Assembly (NCBI GenBank): GCA_963717535.1
Contig: OY970344.1
Location: 372,001-436,000, forward strand
Reading direction: 5' to 3'
DNA: 64,000 nucleotides
Source: Granulicella sp963717535
Lineage (GTDB): Bacteria; Acidobacteriota; Terriglobia; Terriglobales; Acidobacteriaceae
The notes under the pieces were generated by a model. It was not told where the DNA came from, did no database searches, and saw nothing but the letters and a program-made list of their open reading frames with translations. The position numbers and the translations under genes were made by a program. Positions 44,202 through 55,242 of this stretch are shown piece by piece. Position 1 is the first letter of the stretch; every line of letters starts with the position of its first letter.

Positions 44202-45815
44202 TTGGGAAAAAGCGTGATTGGAAGAATGGCCTTGAGTCTGGCGATGGCCGGTGTATGCATGAACCTATGGGCGCAGGAGCGGCCGGAGCGGCCTCGGCAG
44301 AGCGATGAGCCCGCGACCCAGACGCGACAGGCGAGCGAACCGGAGCAGGGTGGGGACGGCAAAAAGGACCAGGGAACGCCGATCCCTCCGGAGAAGACCG
44401 CCGTCACGCAGCACGTTTGGTCTGCAGGGGGACAGAGCCTCCATTACACGGCGACGGCTGGGAACCTGCTGATTCGGGATGAGAATGACAAGGCGAACGG
44501 CAGCATCTTCTACGTGGCCTACACGCAGGATGGTGTGCCAGCGCGAGAGCGGCCGGTAACATTTTTCTACAACGGCGGACCAGGGTCGGCGACCATCTGG
44601 CTGCACATGGGGTCATTGGGGCCGGTGCGGGTGGTTACGGCGAGCCCGGAGGCTACGGGACCGGCGCCATTCCGGTGGGTGGCGAATGAGTCGAGCCTGC
44701 TGGACAAGAGTGACCTGGTGTTTATTGATGCGCCCTTGACGGGGTTTTCGCGGGCCGTGGGCAAGGGTACGGCGAAGGATTTTGCCGGCACGGATCAGGA
44801 CGTAAAGGCCTTTGAGAAGTTCATTGTGCGGTACATCACAGTGAACCAGCGGTGGCAGTCGCCAAAGTTCTTGTTTGGCGAGAGCTATGGGACGCCCCGG
44901 AGCGCGGCGCTGGTGGCGCAGTTGCAGAACGATGGAATCGAGTTCACTGGCGTGACCTTGTTGAGCTCGATTTTGAACTATGGCGTGCGGATTCCTGGGT
45001 ACGACACCGAAGCGGTGGGCTATTTCCCGACGTATGCGGCCATTGCGCTCTACCACCACAAGGTGCAGGCGACGGGGTCGATGGCGGACTGGGTGGAGGA
45101 GGCGCGGAAGTTTGCGCGCGGGCCTTACCTTTCGGCGTTGCAGCAGGGGGATCGGTTGCCGCCGGCCGAGGTGAACTCGATTGCCGAGCAGGTGGCGAAG
45201 TTTACCGGGCTGAGTGTGGCGTACGTGAAGGAGGCGAATCTGCGGATCTCGCCGACGCGCTTCCGGAAGGAGTTGTTGCGCGGGGACGCGGAGATCCTGG
45301 GGCGCTACGACGCGCGGTTTGAGGGGTATGACGTGGATGCTGCGGGCGAGAACCCGGGGTATGACCCGTCAGATACGGGGATCTCCGGGGCGTATGTTGG
45401 GGCGTTTCATGACTACATCCAGAGCGAGTTGAAGTATATGAGCCAGGAGCCCTATAACCTGCAGGGGCCAGGGCTGAATCAGGCCTGGGACTTCCATCAC
45501 CGGGCTTCGGGAACGCCGTATGGGGCGGGCGCACGCGGTGAGCAGGTGATGCCGGATACGGCGGTCGACCTGGCTGATGCGATGCGGAAGAACCCGCACC
45601 TCAAGGTGTTTTCTGCAAATGGCTACTTCGATATGGCGACGCCGTTCTTTGCGACGGAGTTCGATCTGTCGCATATGTTGCTGCCGGATGCGATCAAGAA
45701 GAATGTGGAGTTTGGGTACTACCCGGCTGGACATATGGTGTACCTGAACGTGGAGGCGTTGAAGATGCTGCACGGTGACATGGATCGGTTCTACGACGAG
45801 GCGTTGCGGCGATAA
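44202..45815 (+). CDS. S10-family serine carboxypeptidase
   Basis: A protein of 537 residues with a signal-like N-terminus (LALSLAMAGVCMNLWA) and a Pro/Gln/Glu-rich linker. The S10 motifs are FFYNGGPGSATIWLHMGSLGP, nucleophile Ser228 in LFGESYGTPRSAAL, Asp in ANGYFDMATPFFAT and His in YYPAGHMVYLN. Acts on C-terminal peptide bonds in the periplasm. TTG start, chosen because GAGGAG is 7 bases upstream; GTG 44214 and ATG 44226 are in frame. Confidence 0.88.
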   Translation: MGKSVIGRMALSLAMAGVCMNLWAQERPERPRQSDEPATQTRQASEPEQGGDGKKDQGTPIPPEKTAVTQHVWSAGGQSLHYTATAGNLLIRDENDKANGSIFYVAYTQDGVPARERPVTFFYNGGPGSATIWLHMGSLGPVRVVTASPEATGPAPFRWVANESSLLDKSDLVFIDAPLTGFSRAVGKGTAKDFAGTDQDVKAFEKFIVRYITVNQRWQSPKFLFGESYGTPRSAALVAQLQNDGIEFTGVTLLSSILNYGVRIPGYDTEAVGYFPTYAAIALYHHKVQATGSMADWVEEARKFARGPYLSALQQGDRLPPAEVNSIAEQVAKFTGLSVAYVKEANLRISPTRFRKELLRGDAEILGRYDARFEGYDVDAAGENPGYDPSDTGISGAYVGAFHDYIQSELKYMSQEPYNLQGPGLNQAWDFHHRASGTPYGAGARGEQVMPDTAVDLADAMRKNPHLKVFSANGYFDMATPFFATEFDLSHMLLPDAIKKNVEFGYYPAGHMVYLNVEALKMLHGDMDRFYDEALRR

Positions 45816-46031
45816 GAGGGACGCGGTTTCGGCTGTCGGGAGGGCCTTGTGGGCTCTACCCGGCGGCTGAAGCTGAGTTTTTCGGAGACGATGGCGCGGC
45901 TGAAGCCGGGCCGTGACGAGATGTAGAGGATGACTGGGCTGGTTTGCGGGGCTGTAACACGGTAAAATGAAGTGTTGCGGTCTGGGCGGGTGCATGCGCT
46001 CGCGGAGCCGCGCGCAGGAGGAGTAGCTGGG

Positions 46032-46259
46032 ATGGCGAAGCGCCGTGGAAATCCAAATTGGGGTAAGCCGGAGCCGATTGGCCCGGTCGTGCCGACGATT
46101 ACGTCGTTTGAGCAGATTGTGAAGGAGTACAAGTTGACCCCGGACCAATATGTCCGGTCGACGAGGCTGCGGGAGTGGGCGCGGCGAAACAAGAACTCGA
46201 AGTACATCCCCGAAGCTCTGCTGGAGGCCTGGGGCTTCGAGATCGAGTCGACGCTGTAG
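46032..46259 (+). CDS. Small conserved hypothetical protein
   Basis: A basic protein of 75 residues, MAKRRGNPNWGKPEPIG then a helical part (SFEQIVKEYKLTPDQYVRS, LREWARRNKNSKYIPEALLEAWG). GGAGGAG precedes the ATG at good spacing, and a terminator follows 80 bases on. It looks like a soluble, possibly nucleic-acid-binding protein; function unknown. Confidence 0.7.
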   Translation: MAKRRGNPNWGKPEPIGPVVPTITSFEQIVKEYKLTPDQYVRSTRLREWARRNKNSKYIPEALLEAWGFEIESTL

Positions 46260-46303
46260 GGTGCCTGGCCGCGTAAGCAATTGCGACGCGACGGGCAGAA
46301 CGT

Positions 46304-46324
46304 GGTTTCCCGTCGGGAATGACA
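46304..46324. repeat. Dispersed repeat GGTTyCC..CGGGAATGACA, copy B
   Basis: See copy A at 4793-4812. This copy is between genes. Confidence 0.5.
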
Positions 46325-46341
46325 ACAAGAGATTCAACGCG

Positions 46342-46368
46342 AAGGCCGTCCCGTGTGGGCGGCCTTTT
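46342..46368 (+). terminator. Terminator after small hypothetical gene
   Basis: AAGGCCG-t-CCC, GTGT loop, GGG-CGGCCTT, then TT: a 10-pair stem with one bulge, before ribBA. Confidence 0.8.
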
Positions 46369-46392
46369 CGTTCGCAGGTATGCTGAGGTTAC

Positions 46393-47565
46393 ATGCAAAC
46401 CCAGGTCCCATTCGCCTCCGTGGAGGAAGCCGTTCAGGAGTTGCAGGCCGGGCGGCTGATTGTGGTCGTCGACGATGAGGATCGCGAGAACGAGGGCGAT
46501 CTGATGGTGGCCGCCGAGTTTTGTACGCCGGAGGCAATCAATTTCATGGCCCGGTTCGGGCGTGGGTTGATCTGTTTGACCCTGACGGAAGAGCAGGCGG
46601 ATCACCTGCGGCTGTCGCCGATGGTGCAGGAGAACAGTTCTCGATTCGGGACGGCGTTCACGGAGTCGATTGAGGCGCGGGAGGGTGTGACGACGGGGAT
46701 CTCAGCGGCGGATCGTGCGCGGACGATCCAGGTTGCGATTGCACCGGACTCGACGGCGAATGATCTTGCGCGGCCGGGGCATGTGTTTCCGTTGCGAGCG
46801 CGGCGGGGCGGGGTGCTGGTGCGGGCGGGGCAGACGGAGGCCTCTGTGGACCTGGCGCGGATCGCGGGGCTGATGCCCGCGGGAGTGATCTGCGAAATCA
46901 TGAACGAAGACGGAACGATGGCGCGGGTTCCGGACCTGGTGTCGTTTTGCCAGCAACACGGCTTGAAGATGGTGACGGTCGCCGAGCTGATCCGGTACCG
47001 GATGCAGAACGAGCGCTATGTGCATCGGGTGGCCGAGGGCCTTCTACCGACGGCGCATGGTGAGTTCCGCGTCATTGCGTATGAAAGCGAGGTCGAGGGC
47101 GGGCAATCCCATGTAGCGCTTGTGCGGGGTGATGTGTACAGCGCCGCGCGGGCGGGGGAGCCGGTGCTGGTGCGGATGCAGACACACTGTTTGGCCGGCA
47201 GCACCTTCGGCTCCGAATTATGCGATTGCCGAACCACCATCGACAGTTCCCTCGAAGCGATTGCCCGTGCCGGGCGCGGCGCTCTCATCTACCTCCACCA
47301 CACGCAACGCGGATTCGGGATCGAACGCGGGGGTGAACCGAAGGGGATCGTCTTCCATCGGAGCGGTGAAGCCCGAGACCGCGGGGGTGAACGGGAGCAG
47401 CGGATCCTGCGCGAGGTGGGACTGGGAGGACAGATCCTCTCCGACCTTGGCATTCGGCGTATTCGGCTGCTCACGAACCATCCCACGCACGTGCCGGCGC
47501 TGCAGGGGTTCGGCATCGAAATTGTGGAGCGGGTACCGCTGCAGACCTCGTCGGCCCACTCGTAA
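46393..47565 (+). CDS. ribBA: RibBA-like protein with degenerate GTP cyclohydrolase II domain
   Basis: Riboflavin pathway protein, 390 residues. The DHBP synthase domain (1-205) has DDEDRENEGDL and GVLVRAGQTEASVDLARIAG, where Gln replaces the His of the usual GHTEA. The GCHII domain keeps the zinc cysteines (THCLAGSTFGSELCDCRTT). But RGHEGRGIGL is changed to YLHHTQRGFGIE, the segment after it is shorter, and the usual DLREYGIGAQIL reads ILREVGLGGQIL, without the Asp and Tyr. The cyclohydrolase may thus be weak or lost, as known for some RibBA paralogues. Start ATG with GAGG upstream; no FMN riboswitch seen in the 130-base leader. Confidence 0.85.
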   Translation: MQTQVPFASVEEAVQELQAGRLIVVVDDEDRENEGDLMVAAEFCTPEAINFMARFGRGLICLTLTEEQADHLRLSPMVQENSSRFGTAFTESIEAREGVTTGISAADRARTIQVAIAPDSTANDLARPGHVFPLRARRGGVLVRAGQTEASVDLARIAGLMPAGVICEIMNEDGTMARVPDLVSFCQQHGLKMVTVAELIRYRMQNERYVHRVAEGLLPTAHGEFRVIAYESEVEGGQSHVALVRGDVYSAARAGEPVLVRMQTHCLAGSTFGSELCDCRTTIDSSLEAIARAGRGALIYLHHTQRGFGIERGGEPKGIVFHRSGEARDRGGEREQRILREVGLGGQILSDLGIRRIRLLTNHPTHVPALQGFGIEIVERVPLQTSSAHS

Positions 47566-47594
47566 CGGGCCGGTCATACGCTGCGGTTGGCGGG

Positions 47595-50500
47595 CTAGTG
47601 CACCGTGATGGAGAGCACGACGAAGGACGACAGAGCCGGCCCGGCTATTGATGCTGCCGTGACCTGGTACTCGTAGACGCCGGGGGGTGTGTACGGATTG
47701 CCAGTGCTGCCGGGACCACCGCCGCACCCTGCGAACAGGGCCAGGGTAAGCGTCAGGAACGCTGTTGCCACAGCTACCCTCTGTCTGATCGGGCTCCTAT
47801 TCCTCCTGCGCAGAGCGGATGTACATGGGAGCAGTGACCAGAGGCCGAAGGGTAGGAGAAAGCCGCTGCGCAGTCCGCTCAGCGTGGCTACGGAGACTGA
47901 CGACGAGGCGGTGCTGCTCGTCAGCATGAGTTGTGCCGCTGCGACTGAGCAGCCCGCGTTCGGTGCAGGCGCAACCGGGACACAGCGCAGGGCGATGGCT
48001 CCTGTGTAGCCTCCCAGCGACGTGACAGTGAGCGGAAAGGTGGCAGAGTCTCCGCTGCTGATGTTCGCTGCACCAGTGCTGCTGCCGTTCACGGACAGAG
48101 TGAAACCGGGTGGTTCGGAGCCTGTGCCGGTGAGTGAAATGATCGTGGGGCTCGACGGGTCGCTGCTGGTGATCACGAGGGATGCCGCCCTCTGCCCCGA
48201 AGCCGAGGGTGCAAAGGATAACTGGACAGTGCAGGTTGCACTCGCGGGCAGGTCTGCCCCTGTGCACGCAGAGAGGAGACTGAAGTCGGGAGCATCCGCG
48301 CCTGCGATGGCGAGGGCTATGTTTTGGAGAGGCGCTGTGCCTACATTCGCGAGCGTCAATGTCTGCGACGCGGATGTGGTGAGCGCGACGCTGCCGAAAT
48401 CGAGCGACGTCGGCCGGACCTGAAGTCGCCCAGCGAGCCCGGTGCCCGTCAGGTTGATGGACTGAGGCGAGGTGACGAGGCCAGCAGGGGCAGTTACGCT
48501 GCCGATACGCGAACCTGGAGCTGATGGAGTGAACGTGATGACGAGGCTGCAACTTTGCCCTGCAGCAAGGGTGGCCCCATTCAGCGGGCAGGCAGTGGCG
48601 TCGACCGTGAAGTCTCCGGAGGCTGTAAAGACCGGCACGGCGACCGGCAGGGTGGTCGTATTGGTGACTGTCGCGGTCTGTTGAGCACTCTTTCCTATAG
48701 GAACTCCGCCGAATTTTAGGCTCGCCGGGCTGAGCTGCAACTGATTCTGGAAGGCGCTCCCGAGCAGGGTGACAAGCTCGAGCGCGGTGGAAGAGTTGGA
48801 CGAAATTTCAAGGGTACCGGCCAAGGCCGCATCAGAGAATTGTCCCGGATGGAACGCGACGGTAATAAGACAGCTGTCCTCAGGCTGGAGCACGTTGCAC
48901 GTTGTGCTCGCGTCGTACCCGGAGACGGAAGGAGAGCACCGAACGTGACAGGGACAGGTCCGTTGTTGGAAGCGGTGATCACCTGTGCGGGGGAGGAGGT
49001 TCCGGGTTGCGTGTTGGCGAAGGCGAGCGCGGTTTGCGAGAGGGTGTAAGTGGGTAAAGCGACGGCCTGCTGGCCTGCATTGGTCGTCGTCGTGGGCAGT
49101 GCGATGCCCTTCAGGTACACGGTCGCGGGACTGGCGTCGGTGTCACTCTCAATGAGCAAGGTGCCCAGGTCTGTTCGCGGCGTTTGTGCGGCCGTGCTCA
49201 GCAGTGGGTTCAAGGCGGAGTACATCACCGTGAGGTCACAGCTGGCTCCGGGCAGGAGCTGCCGGGTACAGGTGCTGGCGAGTTGAAATGGGGTGGTGCT
49301 CGCGAGACGGCGGAGGCTGTGGGGCGTGGTCCCGGTGTTGATCAGCGTGAGGGTTTGGGAAGCAGAGGTGCCGGACGGGACGTTGCCGAAGCTGAGTGGC
49401 GCCTGTGGGTCCGCGCCGCTGGAGAGGGTGAGGCTTCCTGCCGCGCTTCCATAGCCCTGGAGATACAGCACTGTTTGCGCGCTGGACCCGGCGTCCTGCG
49501 CGACCGATGTGACGGTGACCGACCCGGTCAGTGCGCCGCCTTCCTCCGGAACAAACGCAACCGTGAAGTTGCACGAGGCACCTGCGGCCAGCGTGCTGCA
49601 ACTGGATGGTTGAGCAAGTGGGAAGTTCTTTGACGCGGCCAGTGTGATGGTCTGCGTCCCGGGAGATGTGTTGCGTAGGGTGAACTGCCTGACTTGAGAG
49701 ATCGTGGCAATTGGCTGTACGCCGAAGTCGGCCCGCGTGGGGAAGACAGTCACGCCCGGTGATGAAGGCGTGCCCGTGCCGGACGGTTGCGAGGTTGCAC
49801 TGTTCGCGATGCCAATGCCGAGCAGAGTTGCCGTTGCTGTGCCTGCGCTTGTGGTGACGGCAAGCGTTCCGGTGCGTTGACCCTTTGCTGTGGGTGTGAA
49901 GACGACTTCAACACTGCACGCCGCGATTGGTGCAAGCGTACCTGCGCAGGCAGTCACAGACTGAGGGACGAGGAGGGCAAAGTCTCCCGCCAGGCTGATT
50001 TGTTGGATGGGAGCAGCGGTCCCGTTTTGAAGCAGATTGGTGAGAACGAAGCTCACCGGGGTTGAGGAAGACCTCCTGTGCTACGGGACCGAAGGTCGGC
50101 TGAGCCGGCGTAAGGACCAGGCCTGATGCTGGGATTGCAGTTGCATTGAGAGCGAGTTGGTACGGGTGGCCCCCGGTCGCTGAGGCAAGTTGTACGGTGC
50201 CTTCCGCACTGCCGGGAGCCTGTGGCAAAAATTGCACGGCGAGCCAGCAATCGGTGCACTGGGCTGTCGCGGTGGGGGCGAAGGCCGCGGGCGGCAACGT
50301 TCCATGACCATTGCCATCATCAGCGAGCAGCGCGAGGGTAAAGCCCGGGCCGGTGACACTGGCGGTGAGTTGCCGAAACGAGCCCTGCAGCTGTAGCCAG
50401 CTCACGGTGGGTTCTGCGACGGTGGTCTGGCCGAGGGAAAGCGTACCGTTCGTTGAAGGCAGGATCGGGATCCCCGTGCCTTGGAGGTGCACCGTCGTGA

Positions 50501-53175
50501 GCTGTGTGCCCGAGTTGGAGGAGAGGATCAGCACGCCTTCCCGCATACCAGGCTGCGATGGCGCGAAGGTGAGACTGAGCGAACATGTGGCGCCGGGGGG
50601 CAGAGTTGAGGCGCAGTTGGTCTGCAGATCAAAGTCACCGAGCACCGTCGCGGCGAAGGGTACGTCTGCTCCTGTGGGATTGGTCACCTGCACGGTCTGG
50701 ATCTCGGTCGATTGCTGCGAGACCGGGACTGCGTCCGCGAATTGAACTGTAGTCAGCGAAACCGCTAGGGGTGAAGCGGCAGTTGCTATCAGACCCGCTG
50801 TGGAGCCCAGTATTTCGCCTGTAATCAGAACAGAAAGCCCATAGTCAAGCGCTAGTGTCGTGCTGTCGAAGGCGGGGGCGTTTGGCTGGTGGTACGTGAG
50901 GGTGATCTGGCAAACGCTGCCGGAGAGCAGTGTGGATGGGCAGCCATCCAGCAAGGAGAAGGGCGATGTGGCCGGCAGGGTGACCGGGCTGTGCGGGATG
51001 GGAGCTGAGGAACTGTTAGACAGGTAGAGATATCTAGGCAGCTGCGGGAGGGCGGCTGATTGCGGGCCGAAGTCTATCTCTGAAGCGGAAAGTGTAAGGG
51101 AGGCCGCCTGCGTGAAGCCGGTTATGGGAATGTCCCGTGAGCCTAGCCGCCAGCTCGCTTTCACAGGTCCATCGTTCTGCGCGAGCGCGAAGGCCGTGAG
51201 GGCAATCTCCACGGTGCAGGAGGCCTGGGGAGCGAGGGTATGGGCGGAGGGAAGACCTGCGCAGGTGCCGCCCACCTCCGCCAGTGTGTACGGGGACGCG
51301 GAGGGCACGTTCTCCGCAGTCGAACTGAACGTCTGCAGGGTAGAGCCGAGGTTTTGCACCGTGATGACCCGCACTCCGGGTGAGCCGCCAGAGGTGACGA
51401 TGCCGAAGTCCAGCTCCGGCGTATCAAATGCCAGCGGTTGGGCCTGATTGGCTGAGGCGGGGATTGCCACGTTGAACGCGGGGGCGTTTGTAGAGGCGAT
51501 GGAGAGCGTGCCAGATACTGTGCCAGATGCCGTGCCGCTCAGGTCTATCGTGCATTGAGCAAAGGGCGCCAGGGTATCAGTGCAATCCGTGGCGAAGGTG
51601 AGCCCACCGGCGTTGATGGCCAGACCTGTCGCCGCTGTTGATCCCGTGTTGCGCAGGGTGGCAGAGGGAAGATCACCGGTGCCAAGGGTAAGGCTTGCCT
51701 GCGTGCTGCCGAGGGCAAGCTGGGTCAAAAGGCCACCACTCCCGGCGCAGCTCTGGCCTGTGGCACAGGATGCGGGGAGAAGGTCTGCCACGCTGTTTGG
51801 CGTGATGCTGCTCGTACCCGCGTTCAGGGCGAGGTCGAAGCTCTGGACATCACGGAGCGAGGTATCGGTTTGTACCGATACGGTGCCAGCGACGGTTAGT
51901 GATTGGCCATCGGGACTGAGCGAAGGAGTGGCAACGGTAGTGTTCAGGCGGGCGTAGGACGGGTTGTTGGTTGCACTCCCTCCGATTCGTTGCAGTTGAT
52001 CGAGTCCGTCTGTCGATGAGACGTGCAGGATGTAGCTGTCGCCCGGGCCCCGGCCCATTGCCGCCGAAGAGAGAGGGATCGAGAGCGAGCCTGAGACCCA
52101 TGCTGTGCCGCCCGGTCCCGGAGTGACGAAGCTCTGAGTGCCCGGCATGAGCAGGGTCGAGTCGATGGAGGTTTGGCCGTCAGGGGAGAGGCGCAGGAGG
52201 CTTTGGTACGGTGTTCCGGCAATGGGTGCGCTGACTTGGGCTACCGGAAACTGTCCAAAGGCGAGATCCCCTGTAGCGAGCAGAGTATTTGTCGCGGTGT
52301 CCATGGCAAGACTGGATAGCCCGGAGCCTGCGATGAAGGTCGAGAACAACAAGGTGCGGCCATCCGGCGAGAGCTGCGAGAGGAAGCCGCTCACCGAACC
52401 AACCATCGCAGGCTGCAGCGCGTTGACGACGGGAAATGAGGAAGCGGAGGTTTCCCCCGCGATGTAGACGGTGTCGTCGGCGTTCGACGACAAGGGCCGC
52501 GGGCACACTGCCGCCATCGGCGCCGTTGAGGTAAGTGGAGTAGAGAAGGGCTGTGCCGTCGGTGGTGAAGGCCTGGACGAAGCCGTTGCCGTTGCCGAAG
52601 TGGCTGTTGGGGGGCGTCCGTTGCAGGGCGCCAGGCGTTGTGGGGAAGGAGCCGCTGTAGTTTGCGCCCGTAACGAAGACCGCGTCAGTGGTGGCGGCTA
52701 AGCCGGTGACCTCGGTCCGGCCCGCGCCGAGGAAGGTCAGGAAAACGAGATGTAGTTGGCTGTCGAACTTGGCGAGGAAGGAATTGGTGGACGTGTCGAC
52801 CGGTGCAGAGAAGGCTGCCCCTCCTGTGCCTGCCAGTTGACCGCTGGACGAGGTCCCGGCCACGTAGATGTTGCCGTTGGCGTCGACGGTGACAGACGTG
52901 CCGGAGTCGCCGGCGGCACCTTCCTGGGTCTGTGCGAGGATTGCATCGGCTGTTGCGTTGCTCTTGAGCAGTCGAAGGCCATCGCCTTGGTCGTACAGCA
53001 AGACCAGGCTGCCATCGGGTAGATAGCTCGAGGCCTTGAAGCTGCCATGGGCGTTAACGGAACGAAGCCCCTCGAGCCGAAGGGCTGGCGCGGAGACGGC
53101 CGTCCCTTGCGCGAGTCCGCGGGGGAGCGAACAGACAGACAAGACAGCCCAAAACAGCGCACGAAGACGGCTCAT
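47595..53175 (-). pseudogene. Giant SBBP / choice-of-anchor D surface protein, frame breaks
   Basis: One gene of about 1859 residues when repaired. It starts with a signal peptide (LFWAVLSVCSLPRGLAQG), then SBBP-like beta-propeller repeats (VTVDANGNIYVAGTSSSG, TYLNGADGG), then about a dozen repeated beta domains each with a form of LTLSxxxLDFGxVxxG..S..QTxTLxNxGxxPL (choice-of-anchor D/ASPM-type). Near the end come a membrane segment and LFAGCGGGPGSTGNPYTPPG. Frame changes lie near 52485 (+1), 50055 (+1) and 48930 (-1 or +2); sums agree with one frame. A typical acidobacterial surface protein. Confidence 0.78.
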
Positions 53176-53320
53176 CAGACGATGGGGCTGCCGTGGAACT
53201 CTGGGCGCAGCCTGACCGGGTCAGCGAGGAAAGAAACGCACGAGGGCTAGAGGAAGCGATCGGCGAAGGAGGGAAGTGCGTATGCTCTCCGACGATACAG
53301 ACCAGGTGCCCTCGTGTCGC

Positions 53321-53980
53321 TTACACCTTCGTAGCAGGATCGAGCAGCGCACCCAGGCCGGTTCGGTGCATGTCGTGGAGGAAGTCTGCATGATTCAGGT
53401 ACTGAATTGCCTGCATGCCGCAGGCCTCCGCGGCGCGGATGTTCTCCTCGCGGTCGTCTAGGAAGAGCACGGCTGCGGGGGCCACGCCGAGCCCTTCCGC
53501 GGCATGCGTGTAGATCGCGGGATCCGGCTTGGCAGTGTTGAGCCGGTGCGAAAAGGTGTGGTGGGCAAAGTCGTCCAACCACGGGCAGCGGGCCACAATG
53601 CCGGTCTCGATTGCGTCGCCAATGTTGGACAGGATGCCCGTACGTATGCCGGCGGCTTGCAGGCGGGAGGCCCAGTCGATCATGGGCTGGTTGGGTTGGG
53701 TCCAAAGTGTGACGTCGGCTGCGAGCAAGGCTTCGAGCTCTCCAGGTGTGAGTTGGCGCCTTAGATCTGCGGCGACACTGTGCCAATAGGCCTGGCCGGT
53801 GAGCGTGCCGCGGTCGTAGTCGTGGCGATAACGCCAGTAGGCATCGTGAAAGGCTGGGTCGGTCGCGCCGAGAAGGTGTTGCATCTCGGCCCAGGCTGCG
53901 GGATCGGGAGGACCAGAGAGAACCAGGCCGTAATCGAAGAGCACGGCTTCGACTGGATGCGCTTGCTGATTGGAAGACAT
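53321..53980 (-). CDS. HAD-superfamily hydrolase
   Basis: A cytoplasmic phosphatase-like protein of 219 residues. Motif I is AVLFDYGLVLSGPP: the nucleophile Asp is present but the usual second Asp is Gly, as in the common FDxGGVL subgroup. Motif II GILSNIGDA, motif III Lys in NTAKPDPAIYTHA, motif IV VLFLDDREENIRAAEACG. The cap is helical. Substrate unknown. Confidence 0.85.
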   Translation of the reverse strand: MSSNQQAHPVEAVLFDYGLVLSGPPDPAAWAEMQHLLGATDPAFHDAYWRYRHDYDRGTLTGQAYWHSVAADLRRQLTPGELEALLAADVTLWTQPNQPMIDWASRLQAAGIRTGILSNIGDAIETGIVARCPWLDDFAHHTFSHRLNTAKPDPAIYTHAAEGLGVAPAAVLFLDDREENIRAAEACGMQAIQYLNHADFLHDMHRTGLGALLDPATKV

Positions 53981-54050
53981 GTTGCCTCTATAGGAGCAAA
54001 GGGCGGGGGCGCTGTCAAAGGCTTGCTCGCCGTGCAGCTATGCTGGTCGG

Positions 54051-55223
54051 ATGAGATTTTCGCGACGCACGGCCTGGGAGCCCGGAGTCAATGCCTGGGC
54101 CGAGGCGGCTGATGCGCTCCGCAATAGCGGACGAGAGATCTATGATCTGACTGTGTCGAACCCAACGGCTTGTGGACTCCGGCCGCAGTCGGTGGAGATC
54201 TTGCAGCCGTTGGCTGCAGAGGCAGCGCTTCGGTATACGCCGGATCCCTTCGGGATGCTCGTGGCTCGGGAGGCTGTTGCAGGCTATTACCGGGATCACG
54301 TAGCGCATCTGCCGGTTGAACAAATCTGCATGACGACCAGCACCAGTGAGGGGTACAGCTTTCTGTTTCGGCTGCTTTGTGACCCGGGTGATGAGGTCTT
54401 GATTGCGCGCCCGAGCTACCCGTTGTTCGATCTGCTGGCGCGGTTGGATGATGTGGTGCTGCGCGAGTACTCGTTGTTCTATGAGCCGGGGCTGGACGCG
54501 GGATGGAGTATTGATTTCGGCAGCGTGTTGGCCTCGATCAATGACCGGACACGCGCCGTGGTAGTCGTTCATCCAAACAATCCAACTGGCAACTATGTGA
54601 GCGTACGGGACCGGCACACTCTCGAGGAGATCTGCGCGGAGCGAGGGTTGGCCCTCATCGTGGACGAGGTCTTTCTTGACTACGAATTGACGGACGCTGC
54701 AGCGACGCGAGAACAGCAGCGCTCTTTCGCGACGGGGACACGTTGCCTAAGCTTCGTGCTGAGCGGTATCAGTAAGGTTTGCGCATTGCCGCAGATGAAG
54801 GCTTCCTGGATTGCTGCGACGGGGCCCGGTGCAGAGGTGAGTGAAGCCATGCGGCGGCTGGAGATTGTTGCGGACACCTTTTTGTCCATGAACGCTCCTG
54901 TGCAGTACGCGCTCGGTTCATGGCTCGCTGGCCGTTCTGAGGTGCAGGCTGCGATCCAGCAGAGGCTGCGTGAGAACCTGGCAACGCTCGACGGGCGGCT
55001 TGCGGGCAGCATGGGAGACCGGCTCCAGTTAGAGGGCGGGTGGACGGCTGTTCTGCGCGTGCCGCGGCATGTGGACGGGGAGGAGTTCGCCTTTGCGGCG
55101 ATGCGCGCCGGTGTGTTGGTGCAGCCGGGGGAGTTTTACGGTTTGCCCGGCGGACGCTGTGTTGTGAGCTTGCTGACCGACCCCGCTGTGTGGGAGCAAG
55201 GGCTGCAACGGTTGCCCTTGTGA
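54051..55223 (+). CDS. PLP-dependent aminotransferase, class I/II
   Basis: Fold type I aminotransferase of 390 residues. LTVSNPTACGL and TSTSEGYSFLFRLL are substrate and cofactor regions. HPNNPTGNYV is at 174-183, the PLP-nitrogen Asp is in IVDEVFLDYE, and Lys242 in SGISKVCALPQMK forms the Schiff base. No signal peptide. It is divergent from the HAD gene. Substrate not determined. Confidence 0.87.
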   Translation: MRFSRRTAWEPGVNAWAEAADALRNSGREIYDLTVSNPTACGLRPQSVEILQPLAAEAALRYTPDPFGMLVAREAVAGYYRDHVAHLPVEQICMTTSTSEGYSFLFRLLCDPGDEVLIARPSYPLFDLLARLDDVVLREYSLFYEPGLDAGWSIDFGSVLASINDRTRAVVVVHPNNPTGNYVSVRDRHTLEEICAERGLALIVDEVFLDYELTDAAATREQQRSFATGTRCLSFVLSGISKVCALPQMKASWIAATGPGAEVSEAMRRLEIVADTFLSMNAPVQYALGSWLAGRSEVQAAIQQRLRENLATLDGRLAGSMGDRLQLEGGWTAVLRVPRHVDGEEFAFAAMRAGVLVQPGEFYGLPGGRCVVSLLTDPAVWEQGLQRLPL

Positions 55224-55237
55224 ATGCTCGGGCAACC
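55210..55237. terminator. Hairpin between convergent genes
   Basis: Perfect GGTTGCCC / GGGCAACC stem with a 12-base loop spanning the aminotransferase stop codon. No U tract. Confidence 0.55.
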
Positions 55238-55242
55238 GGGCC

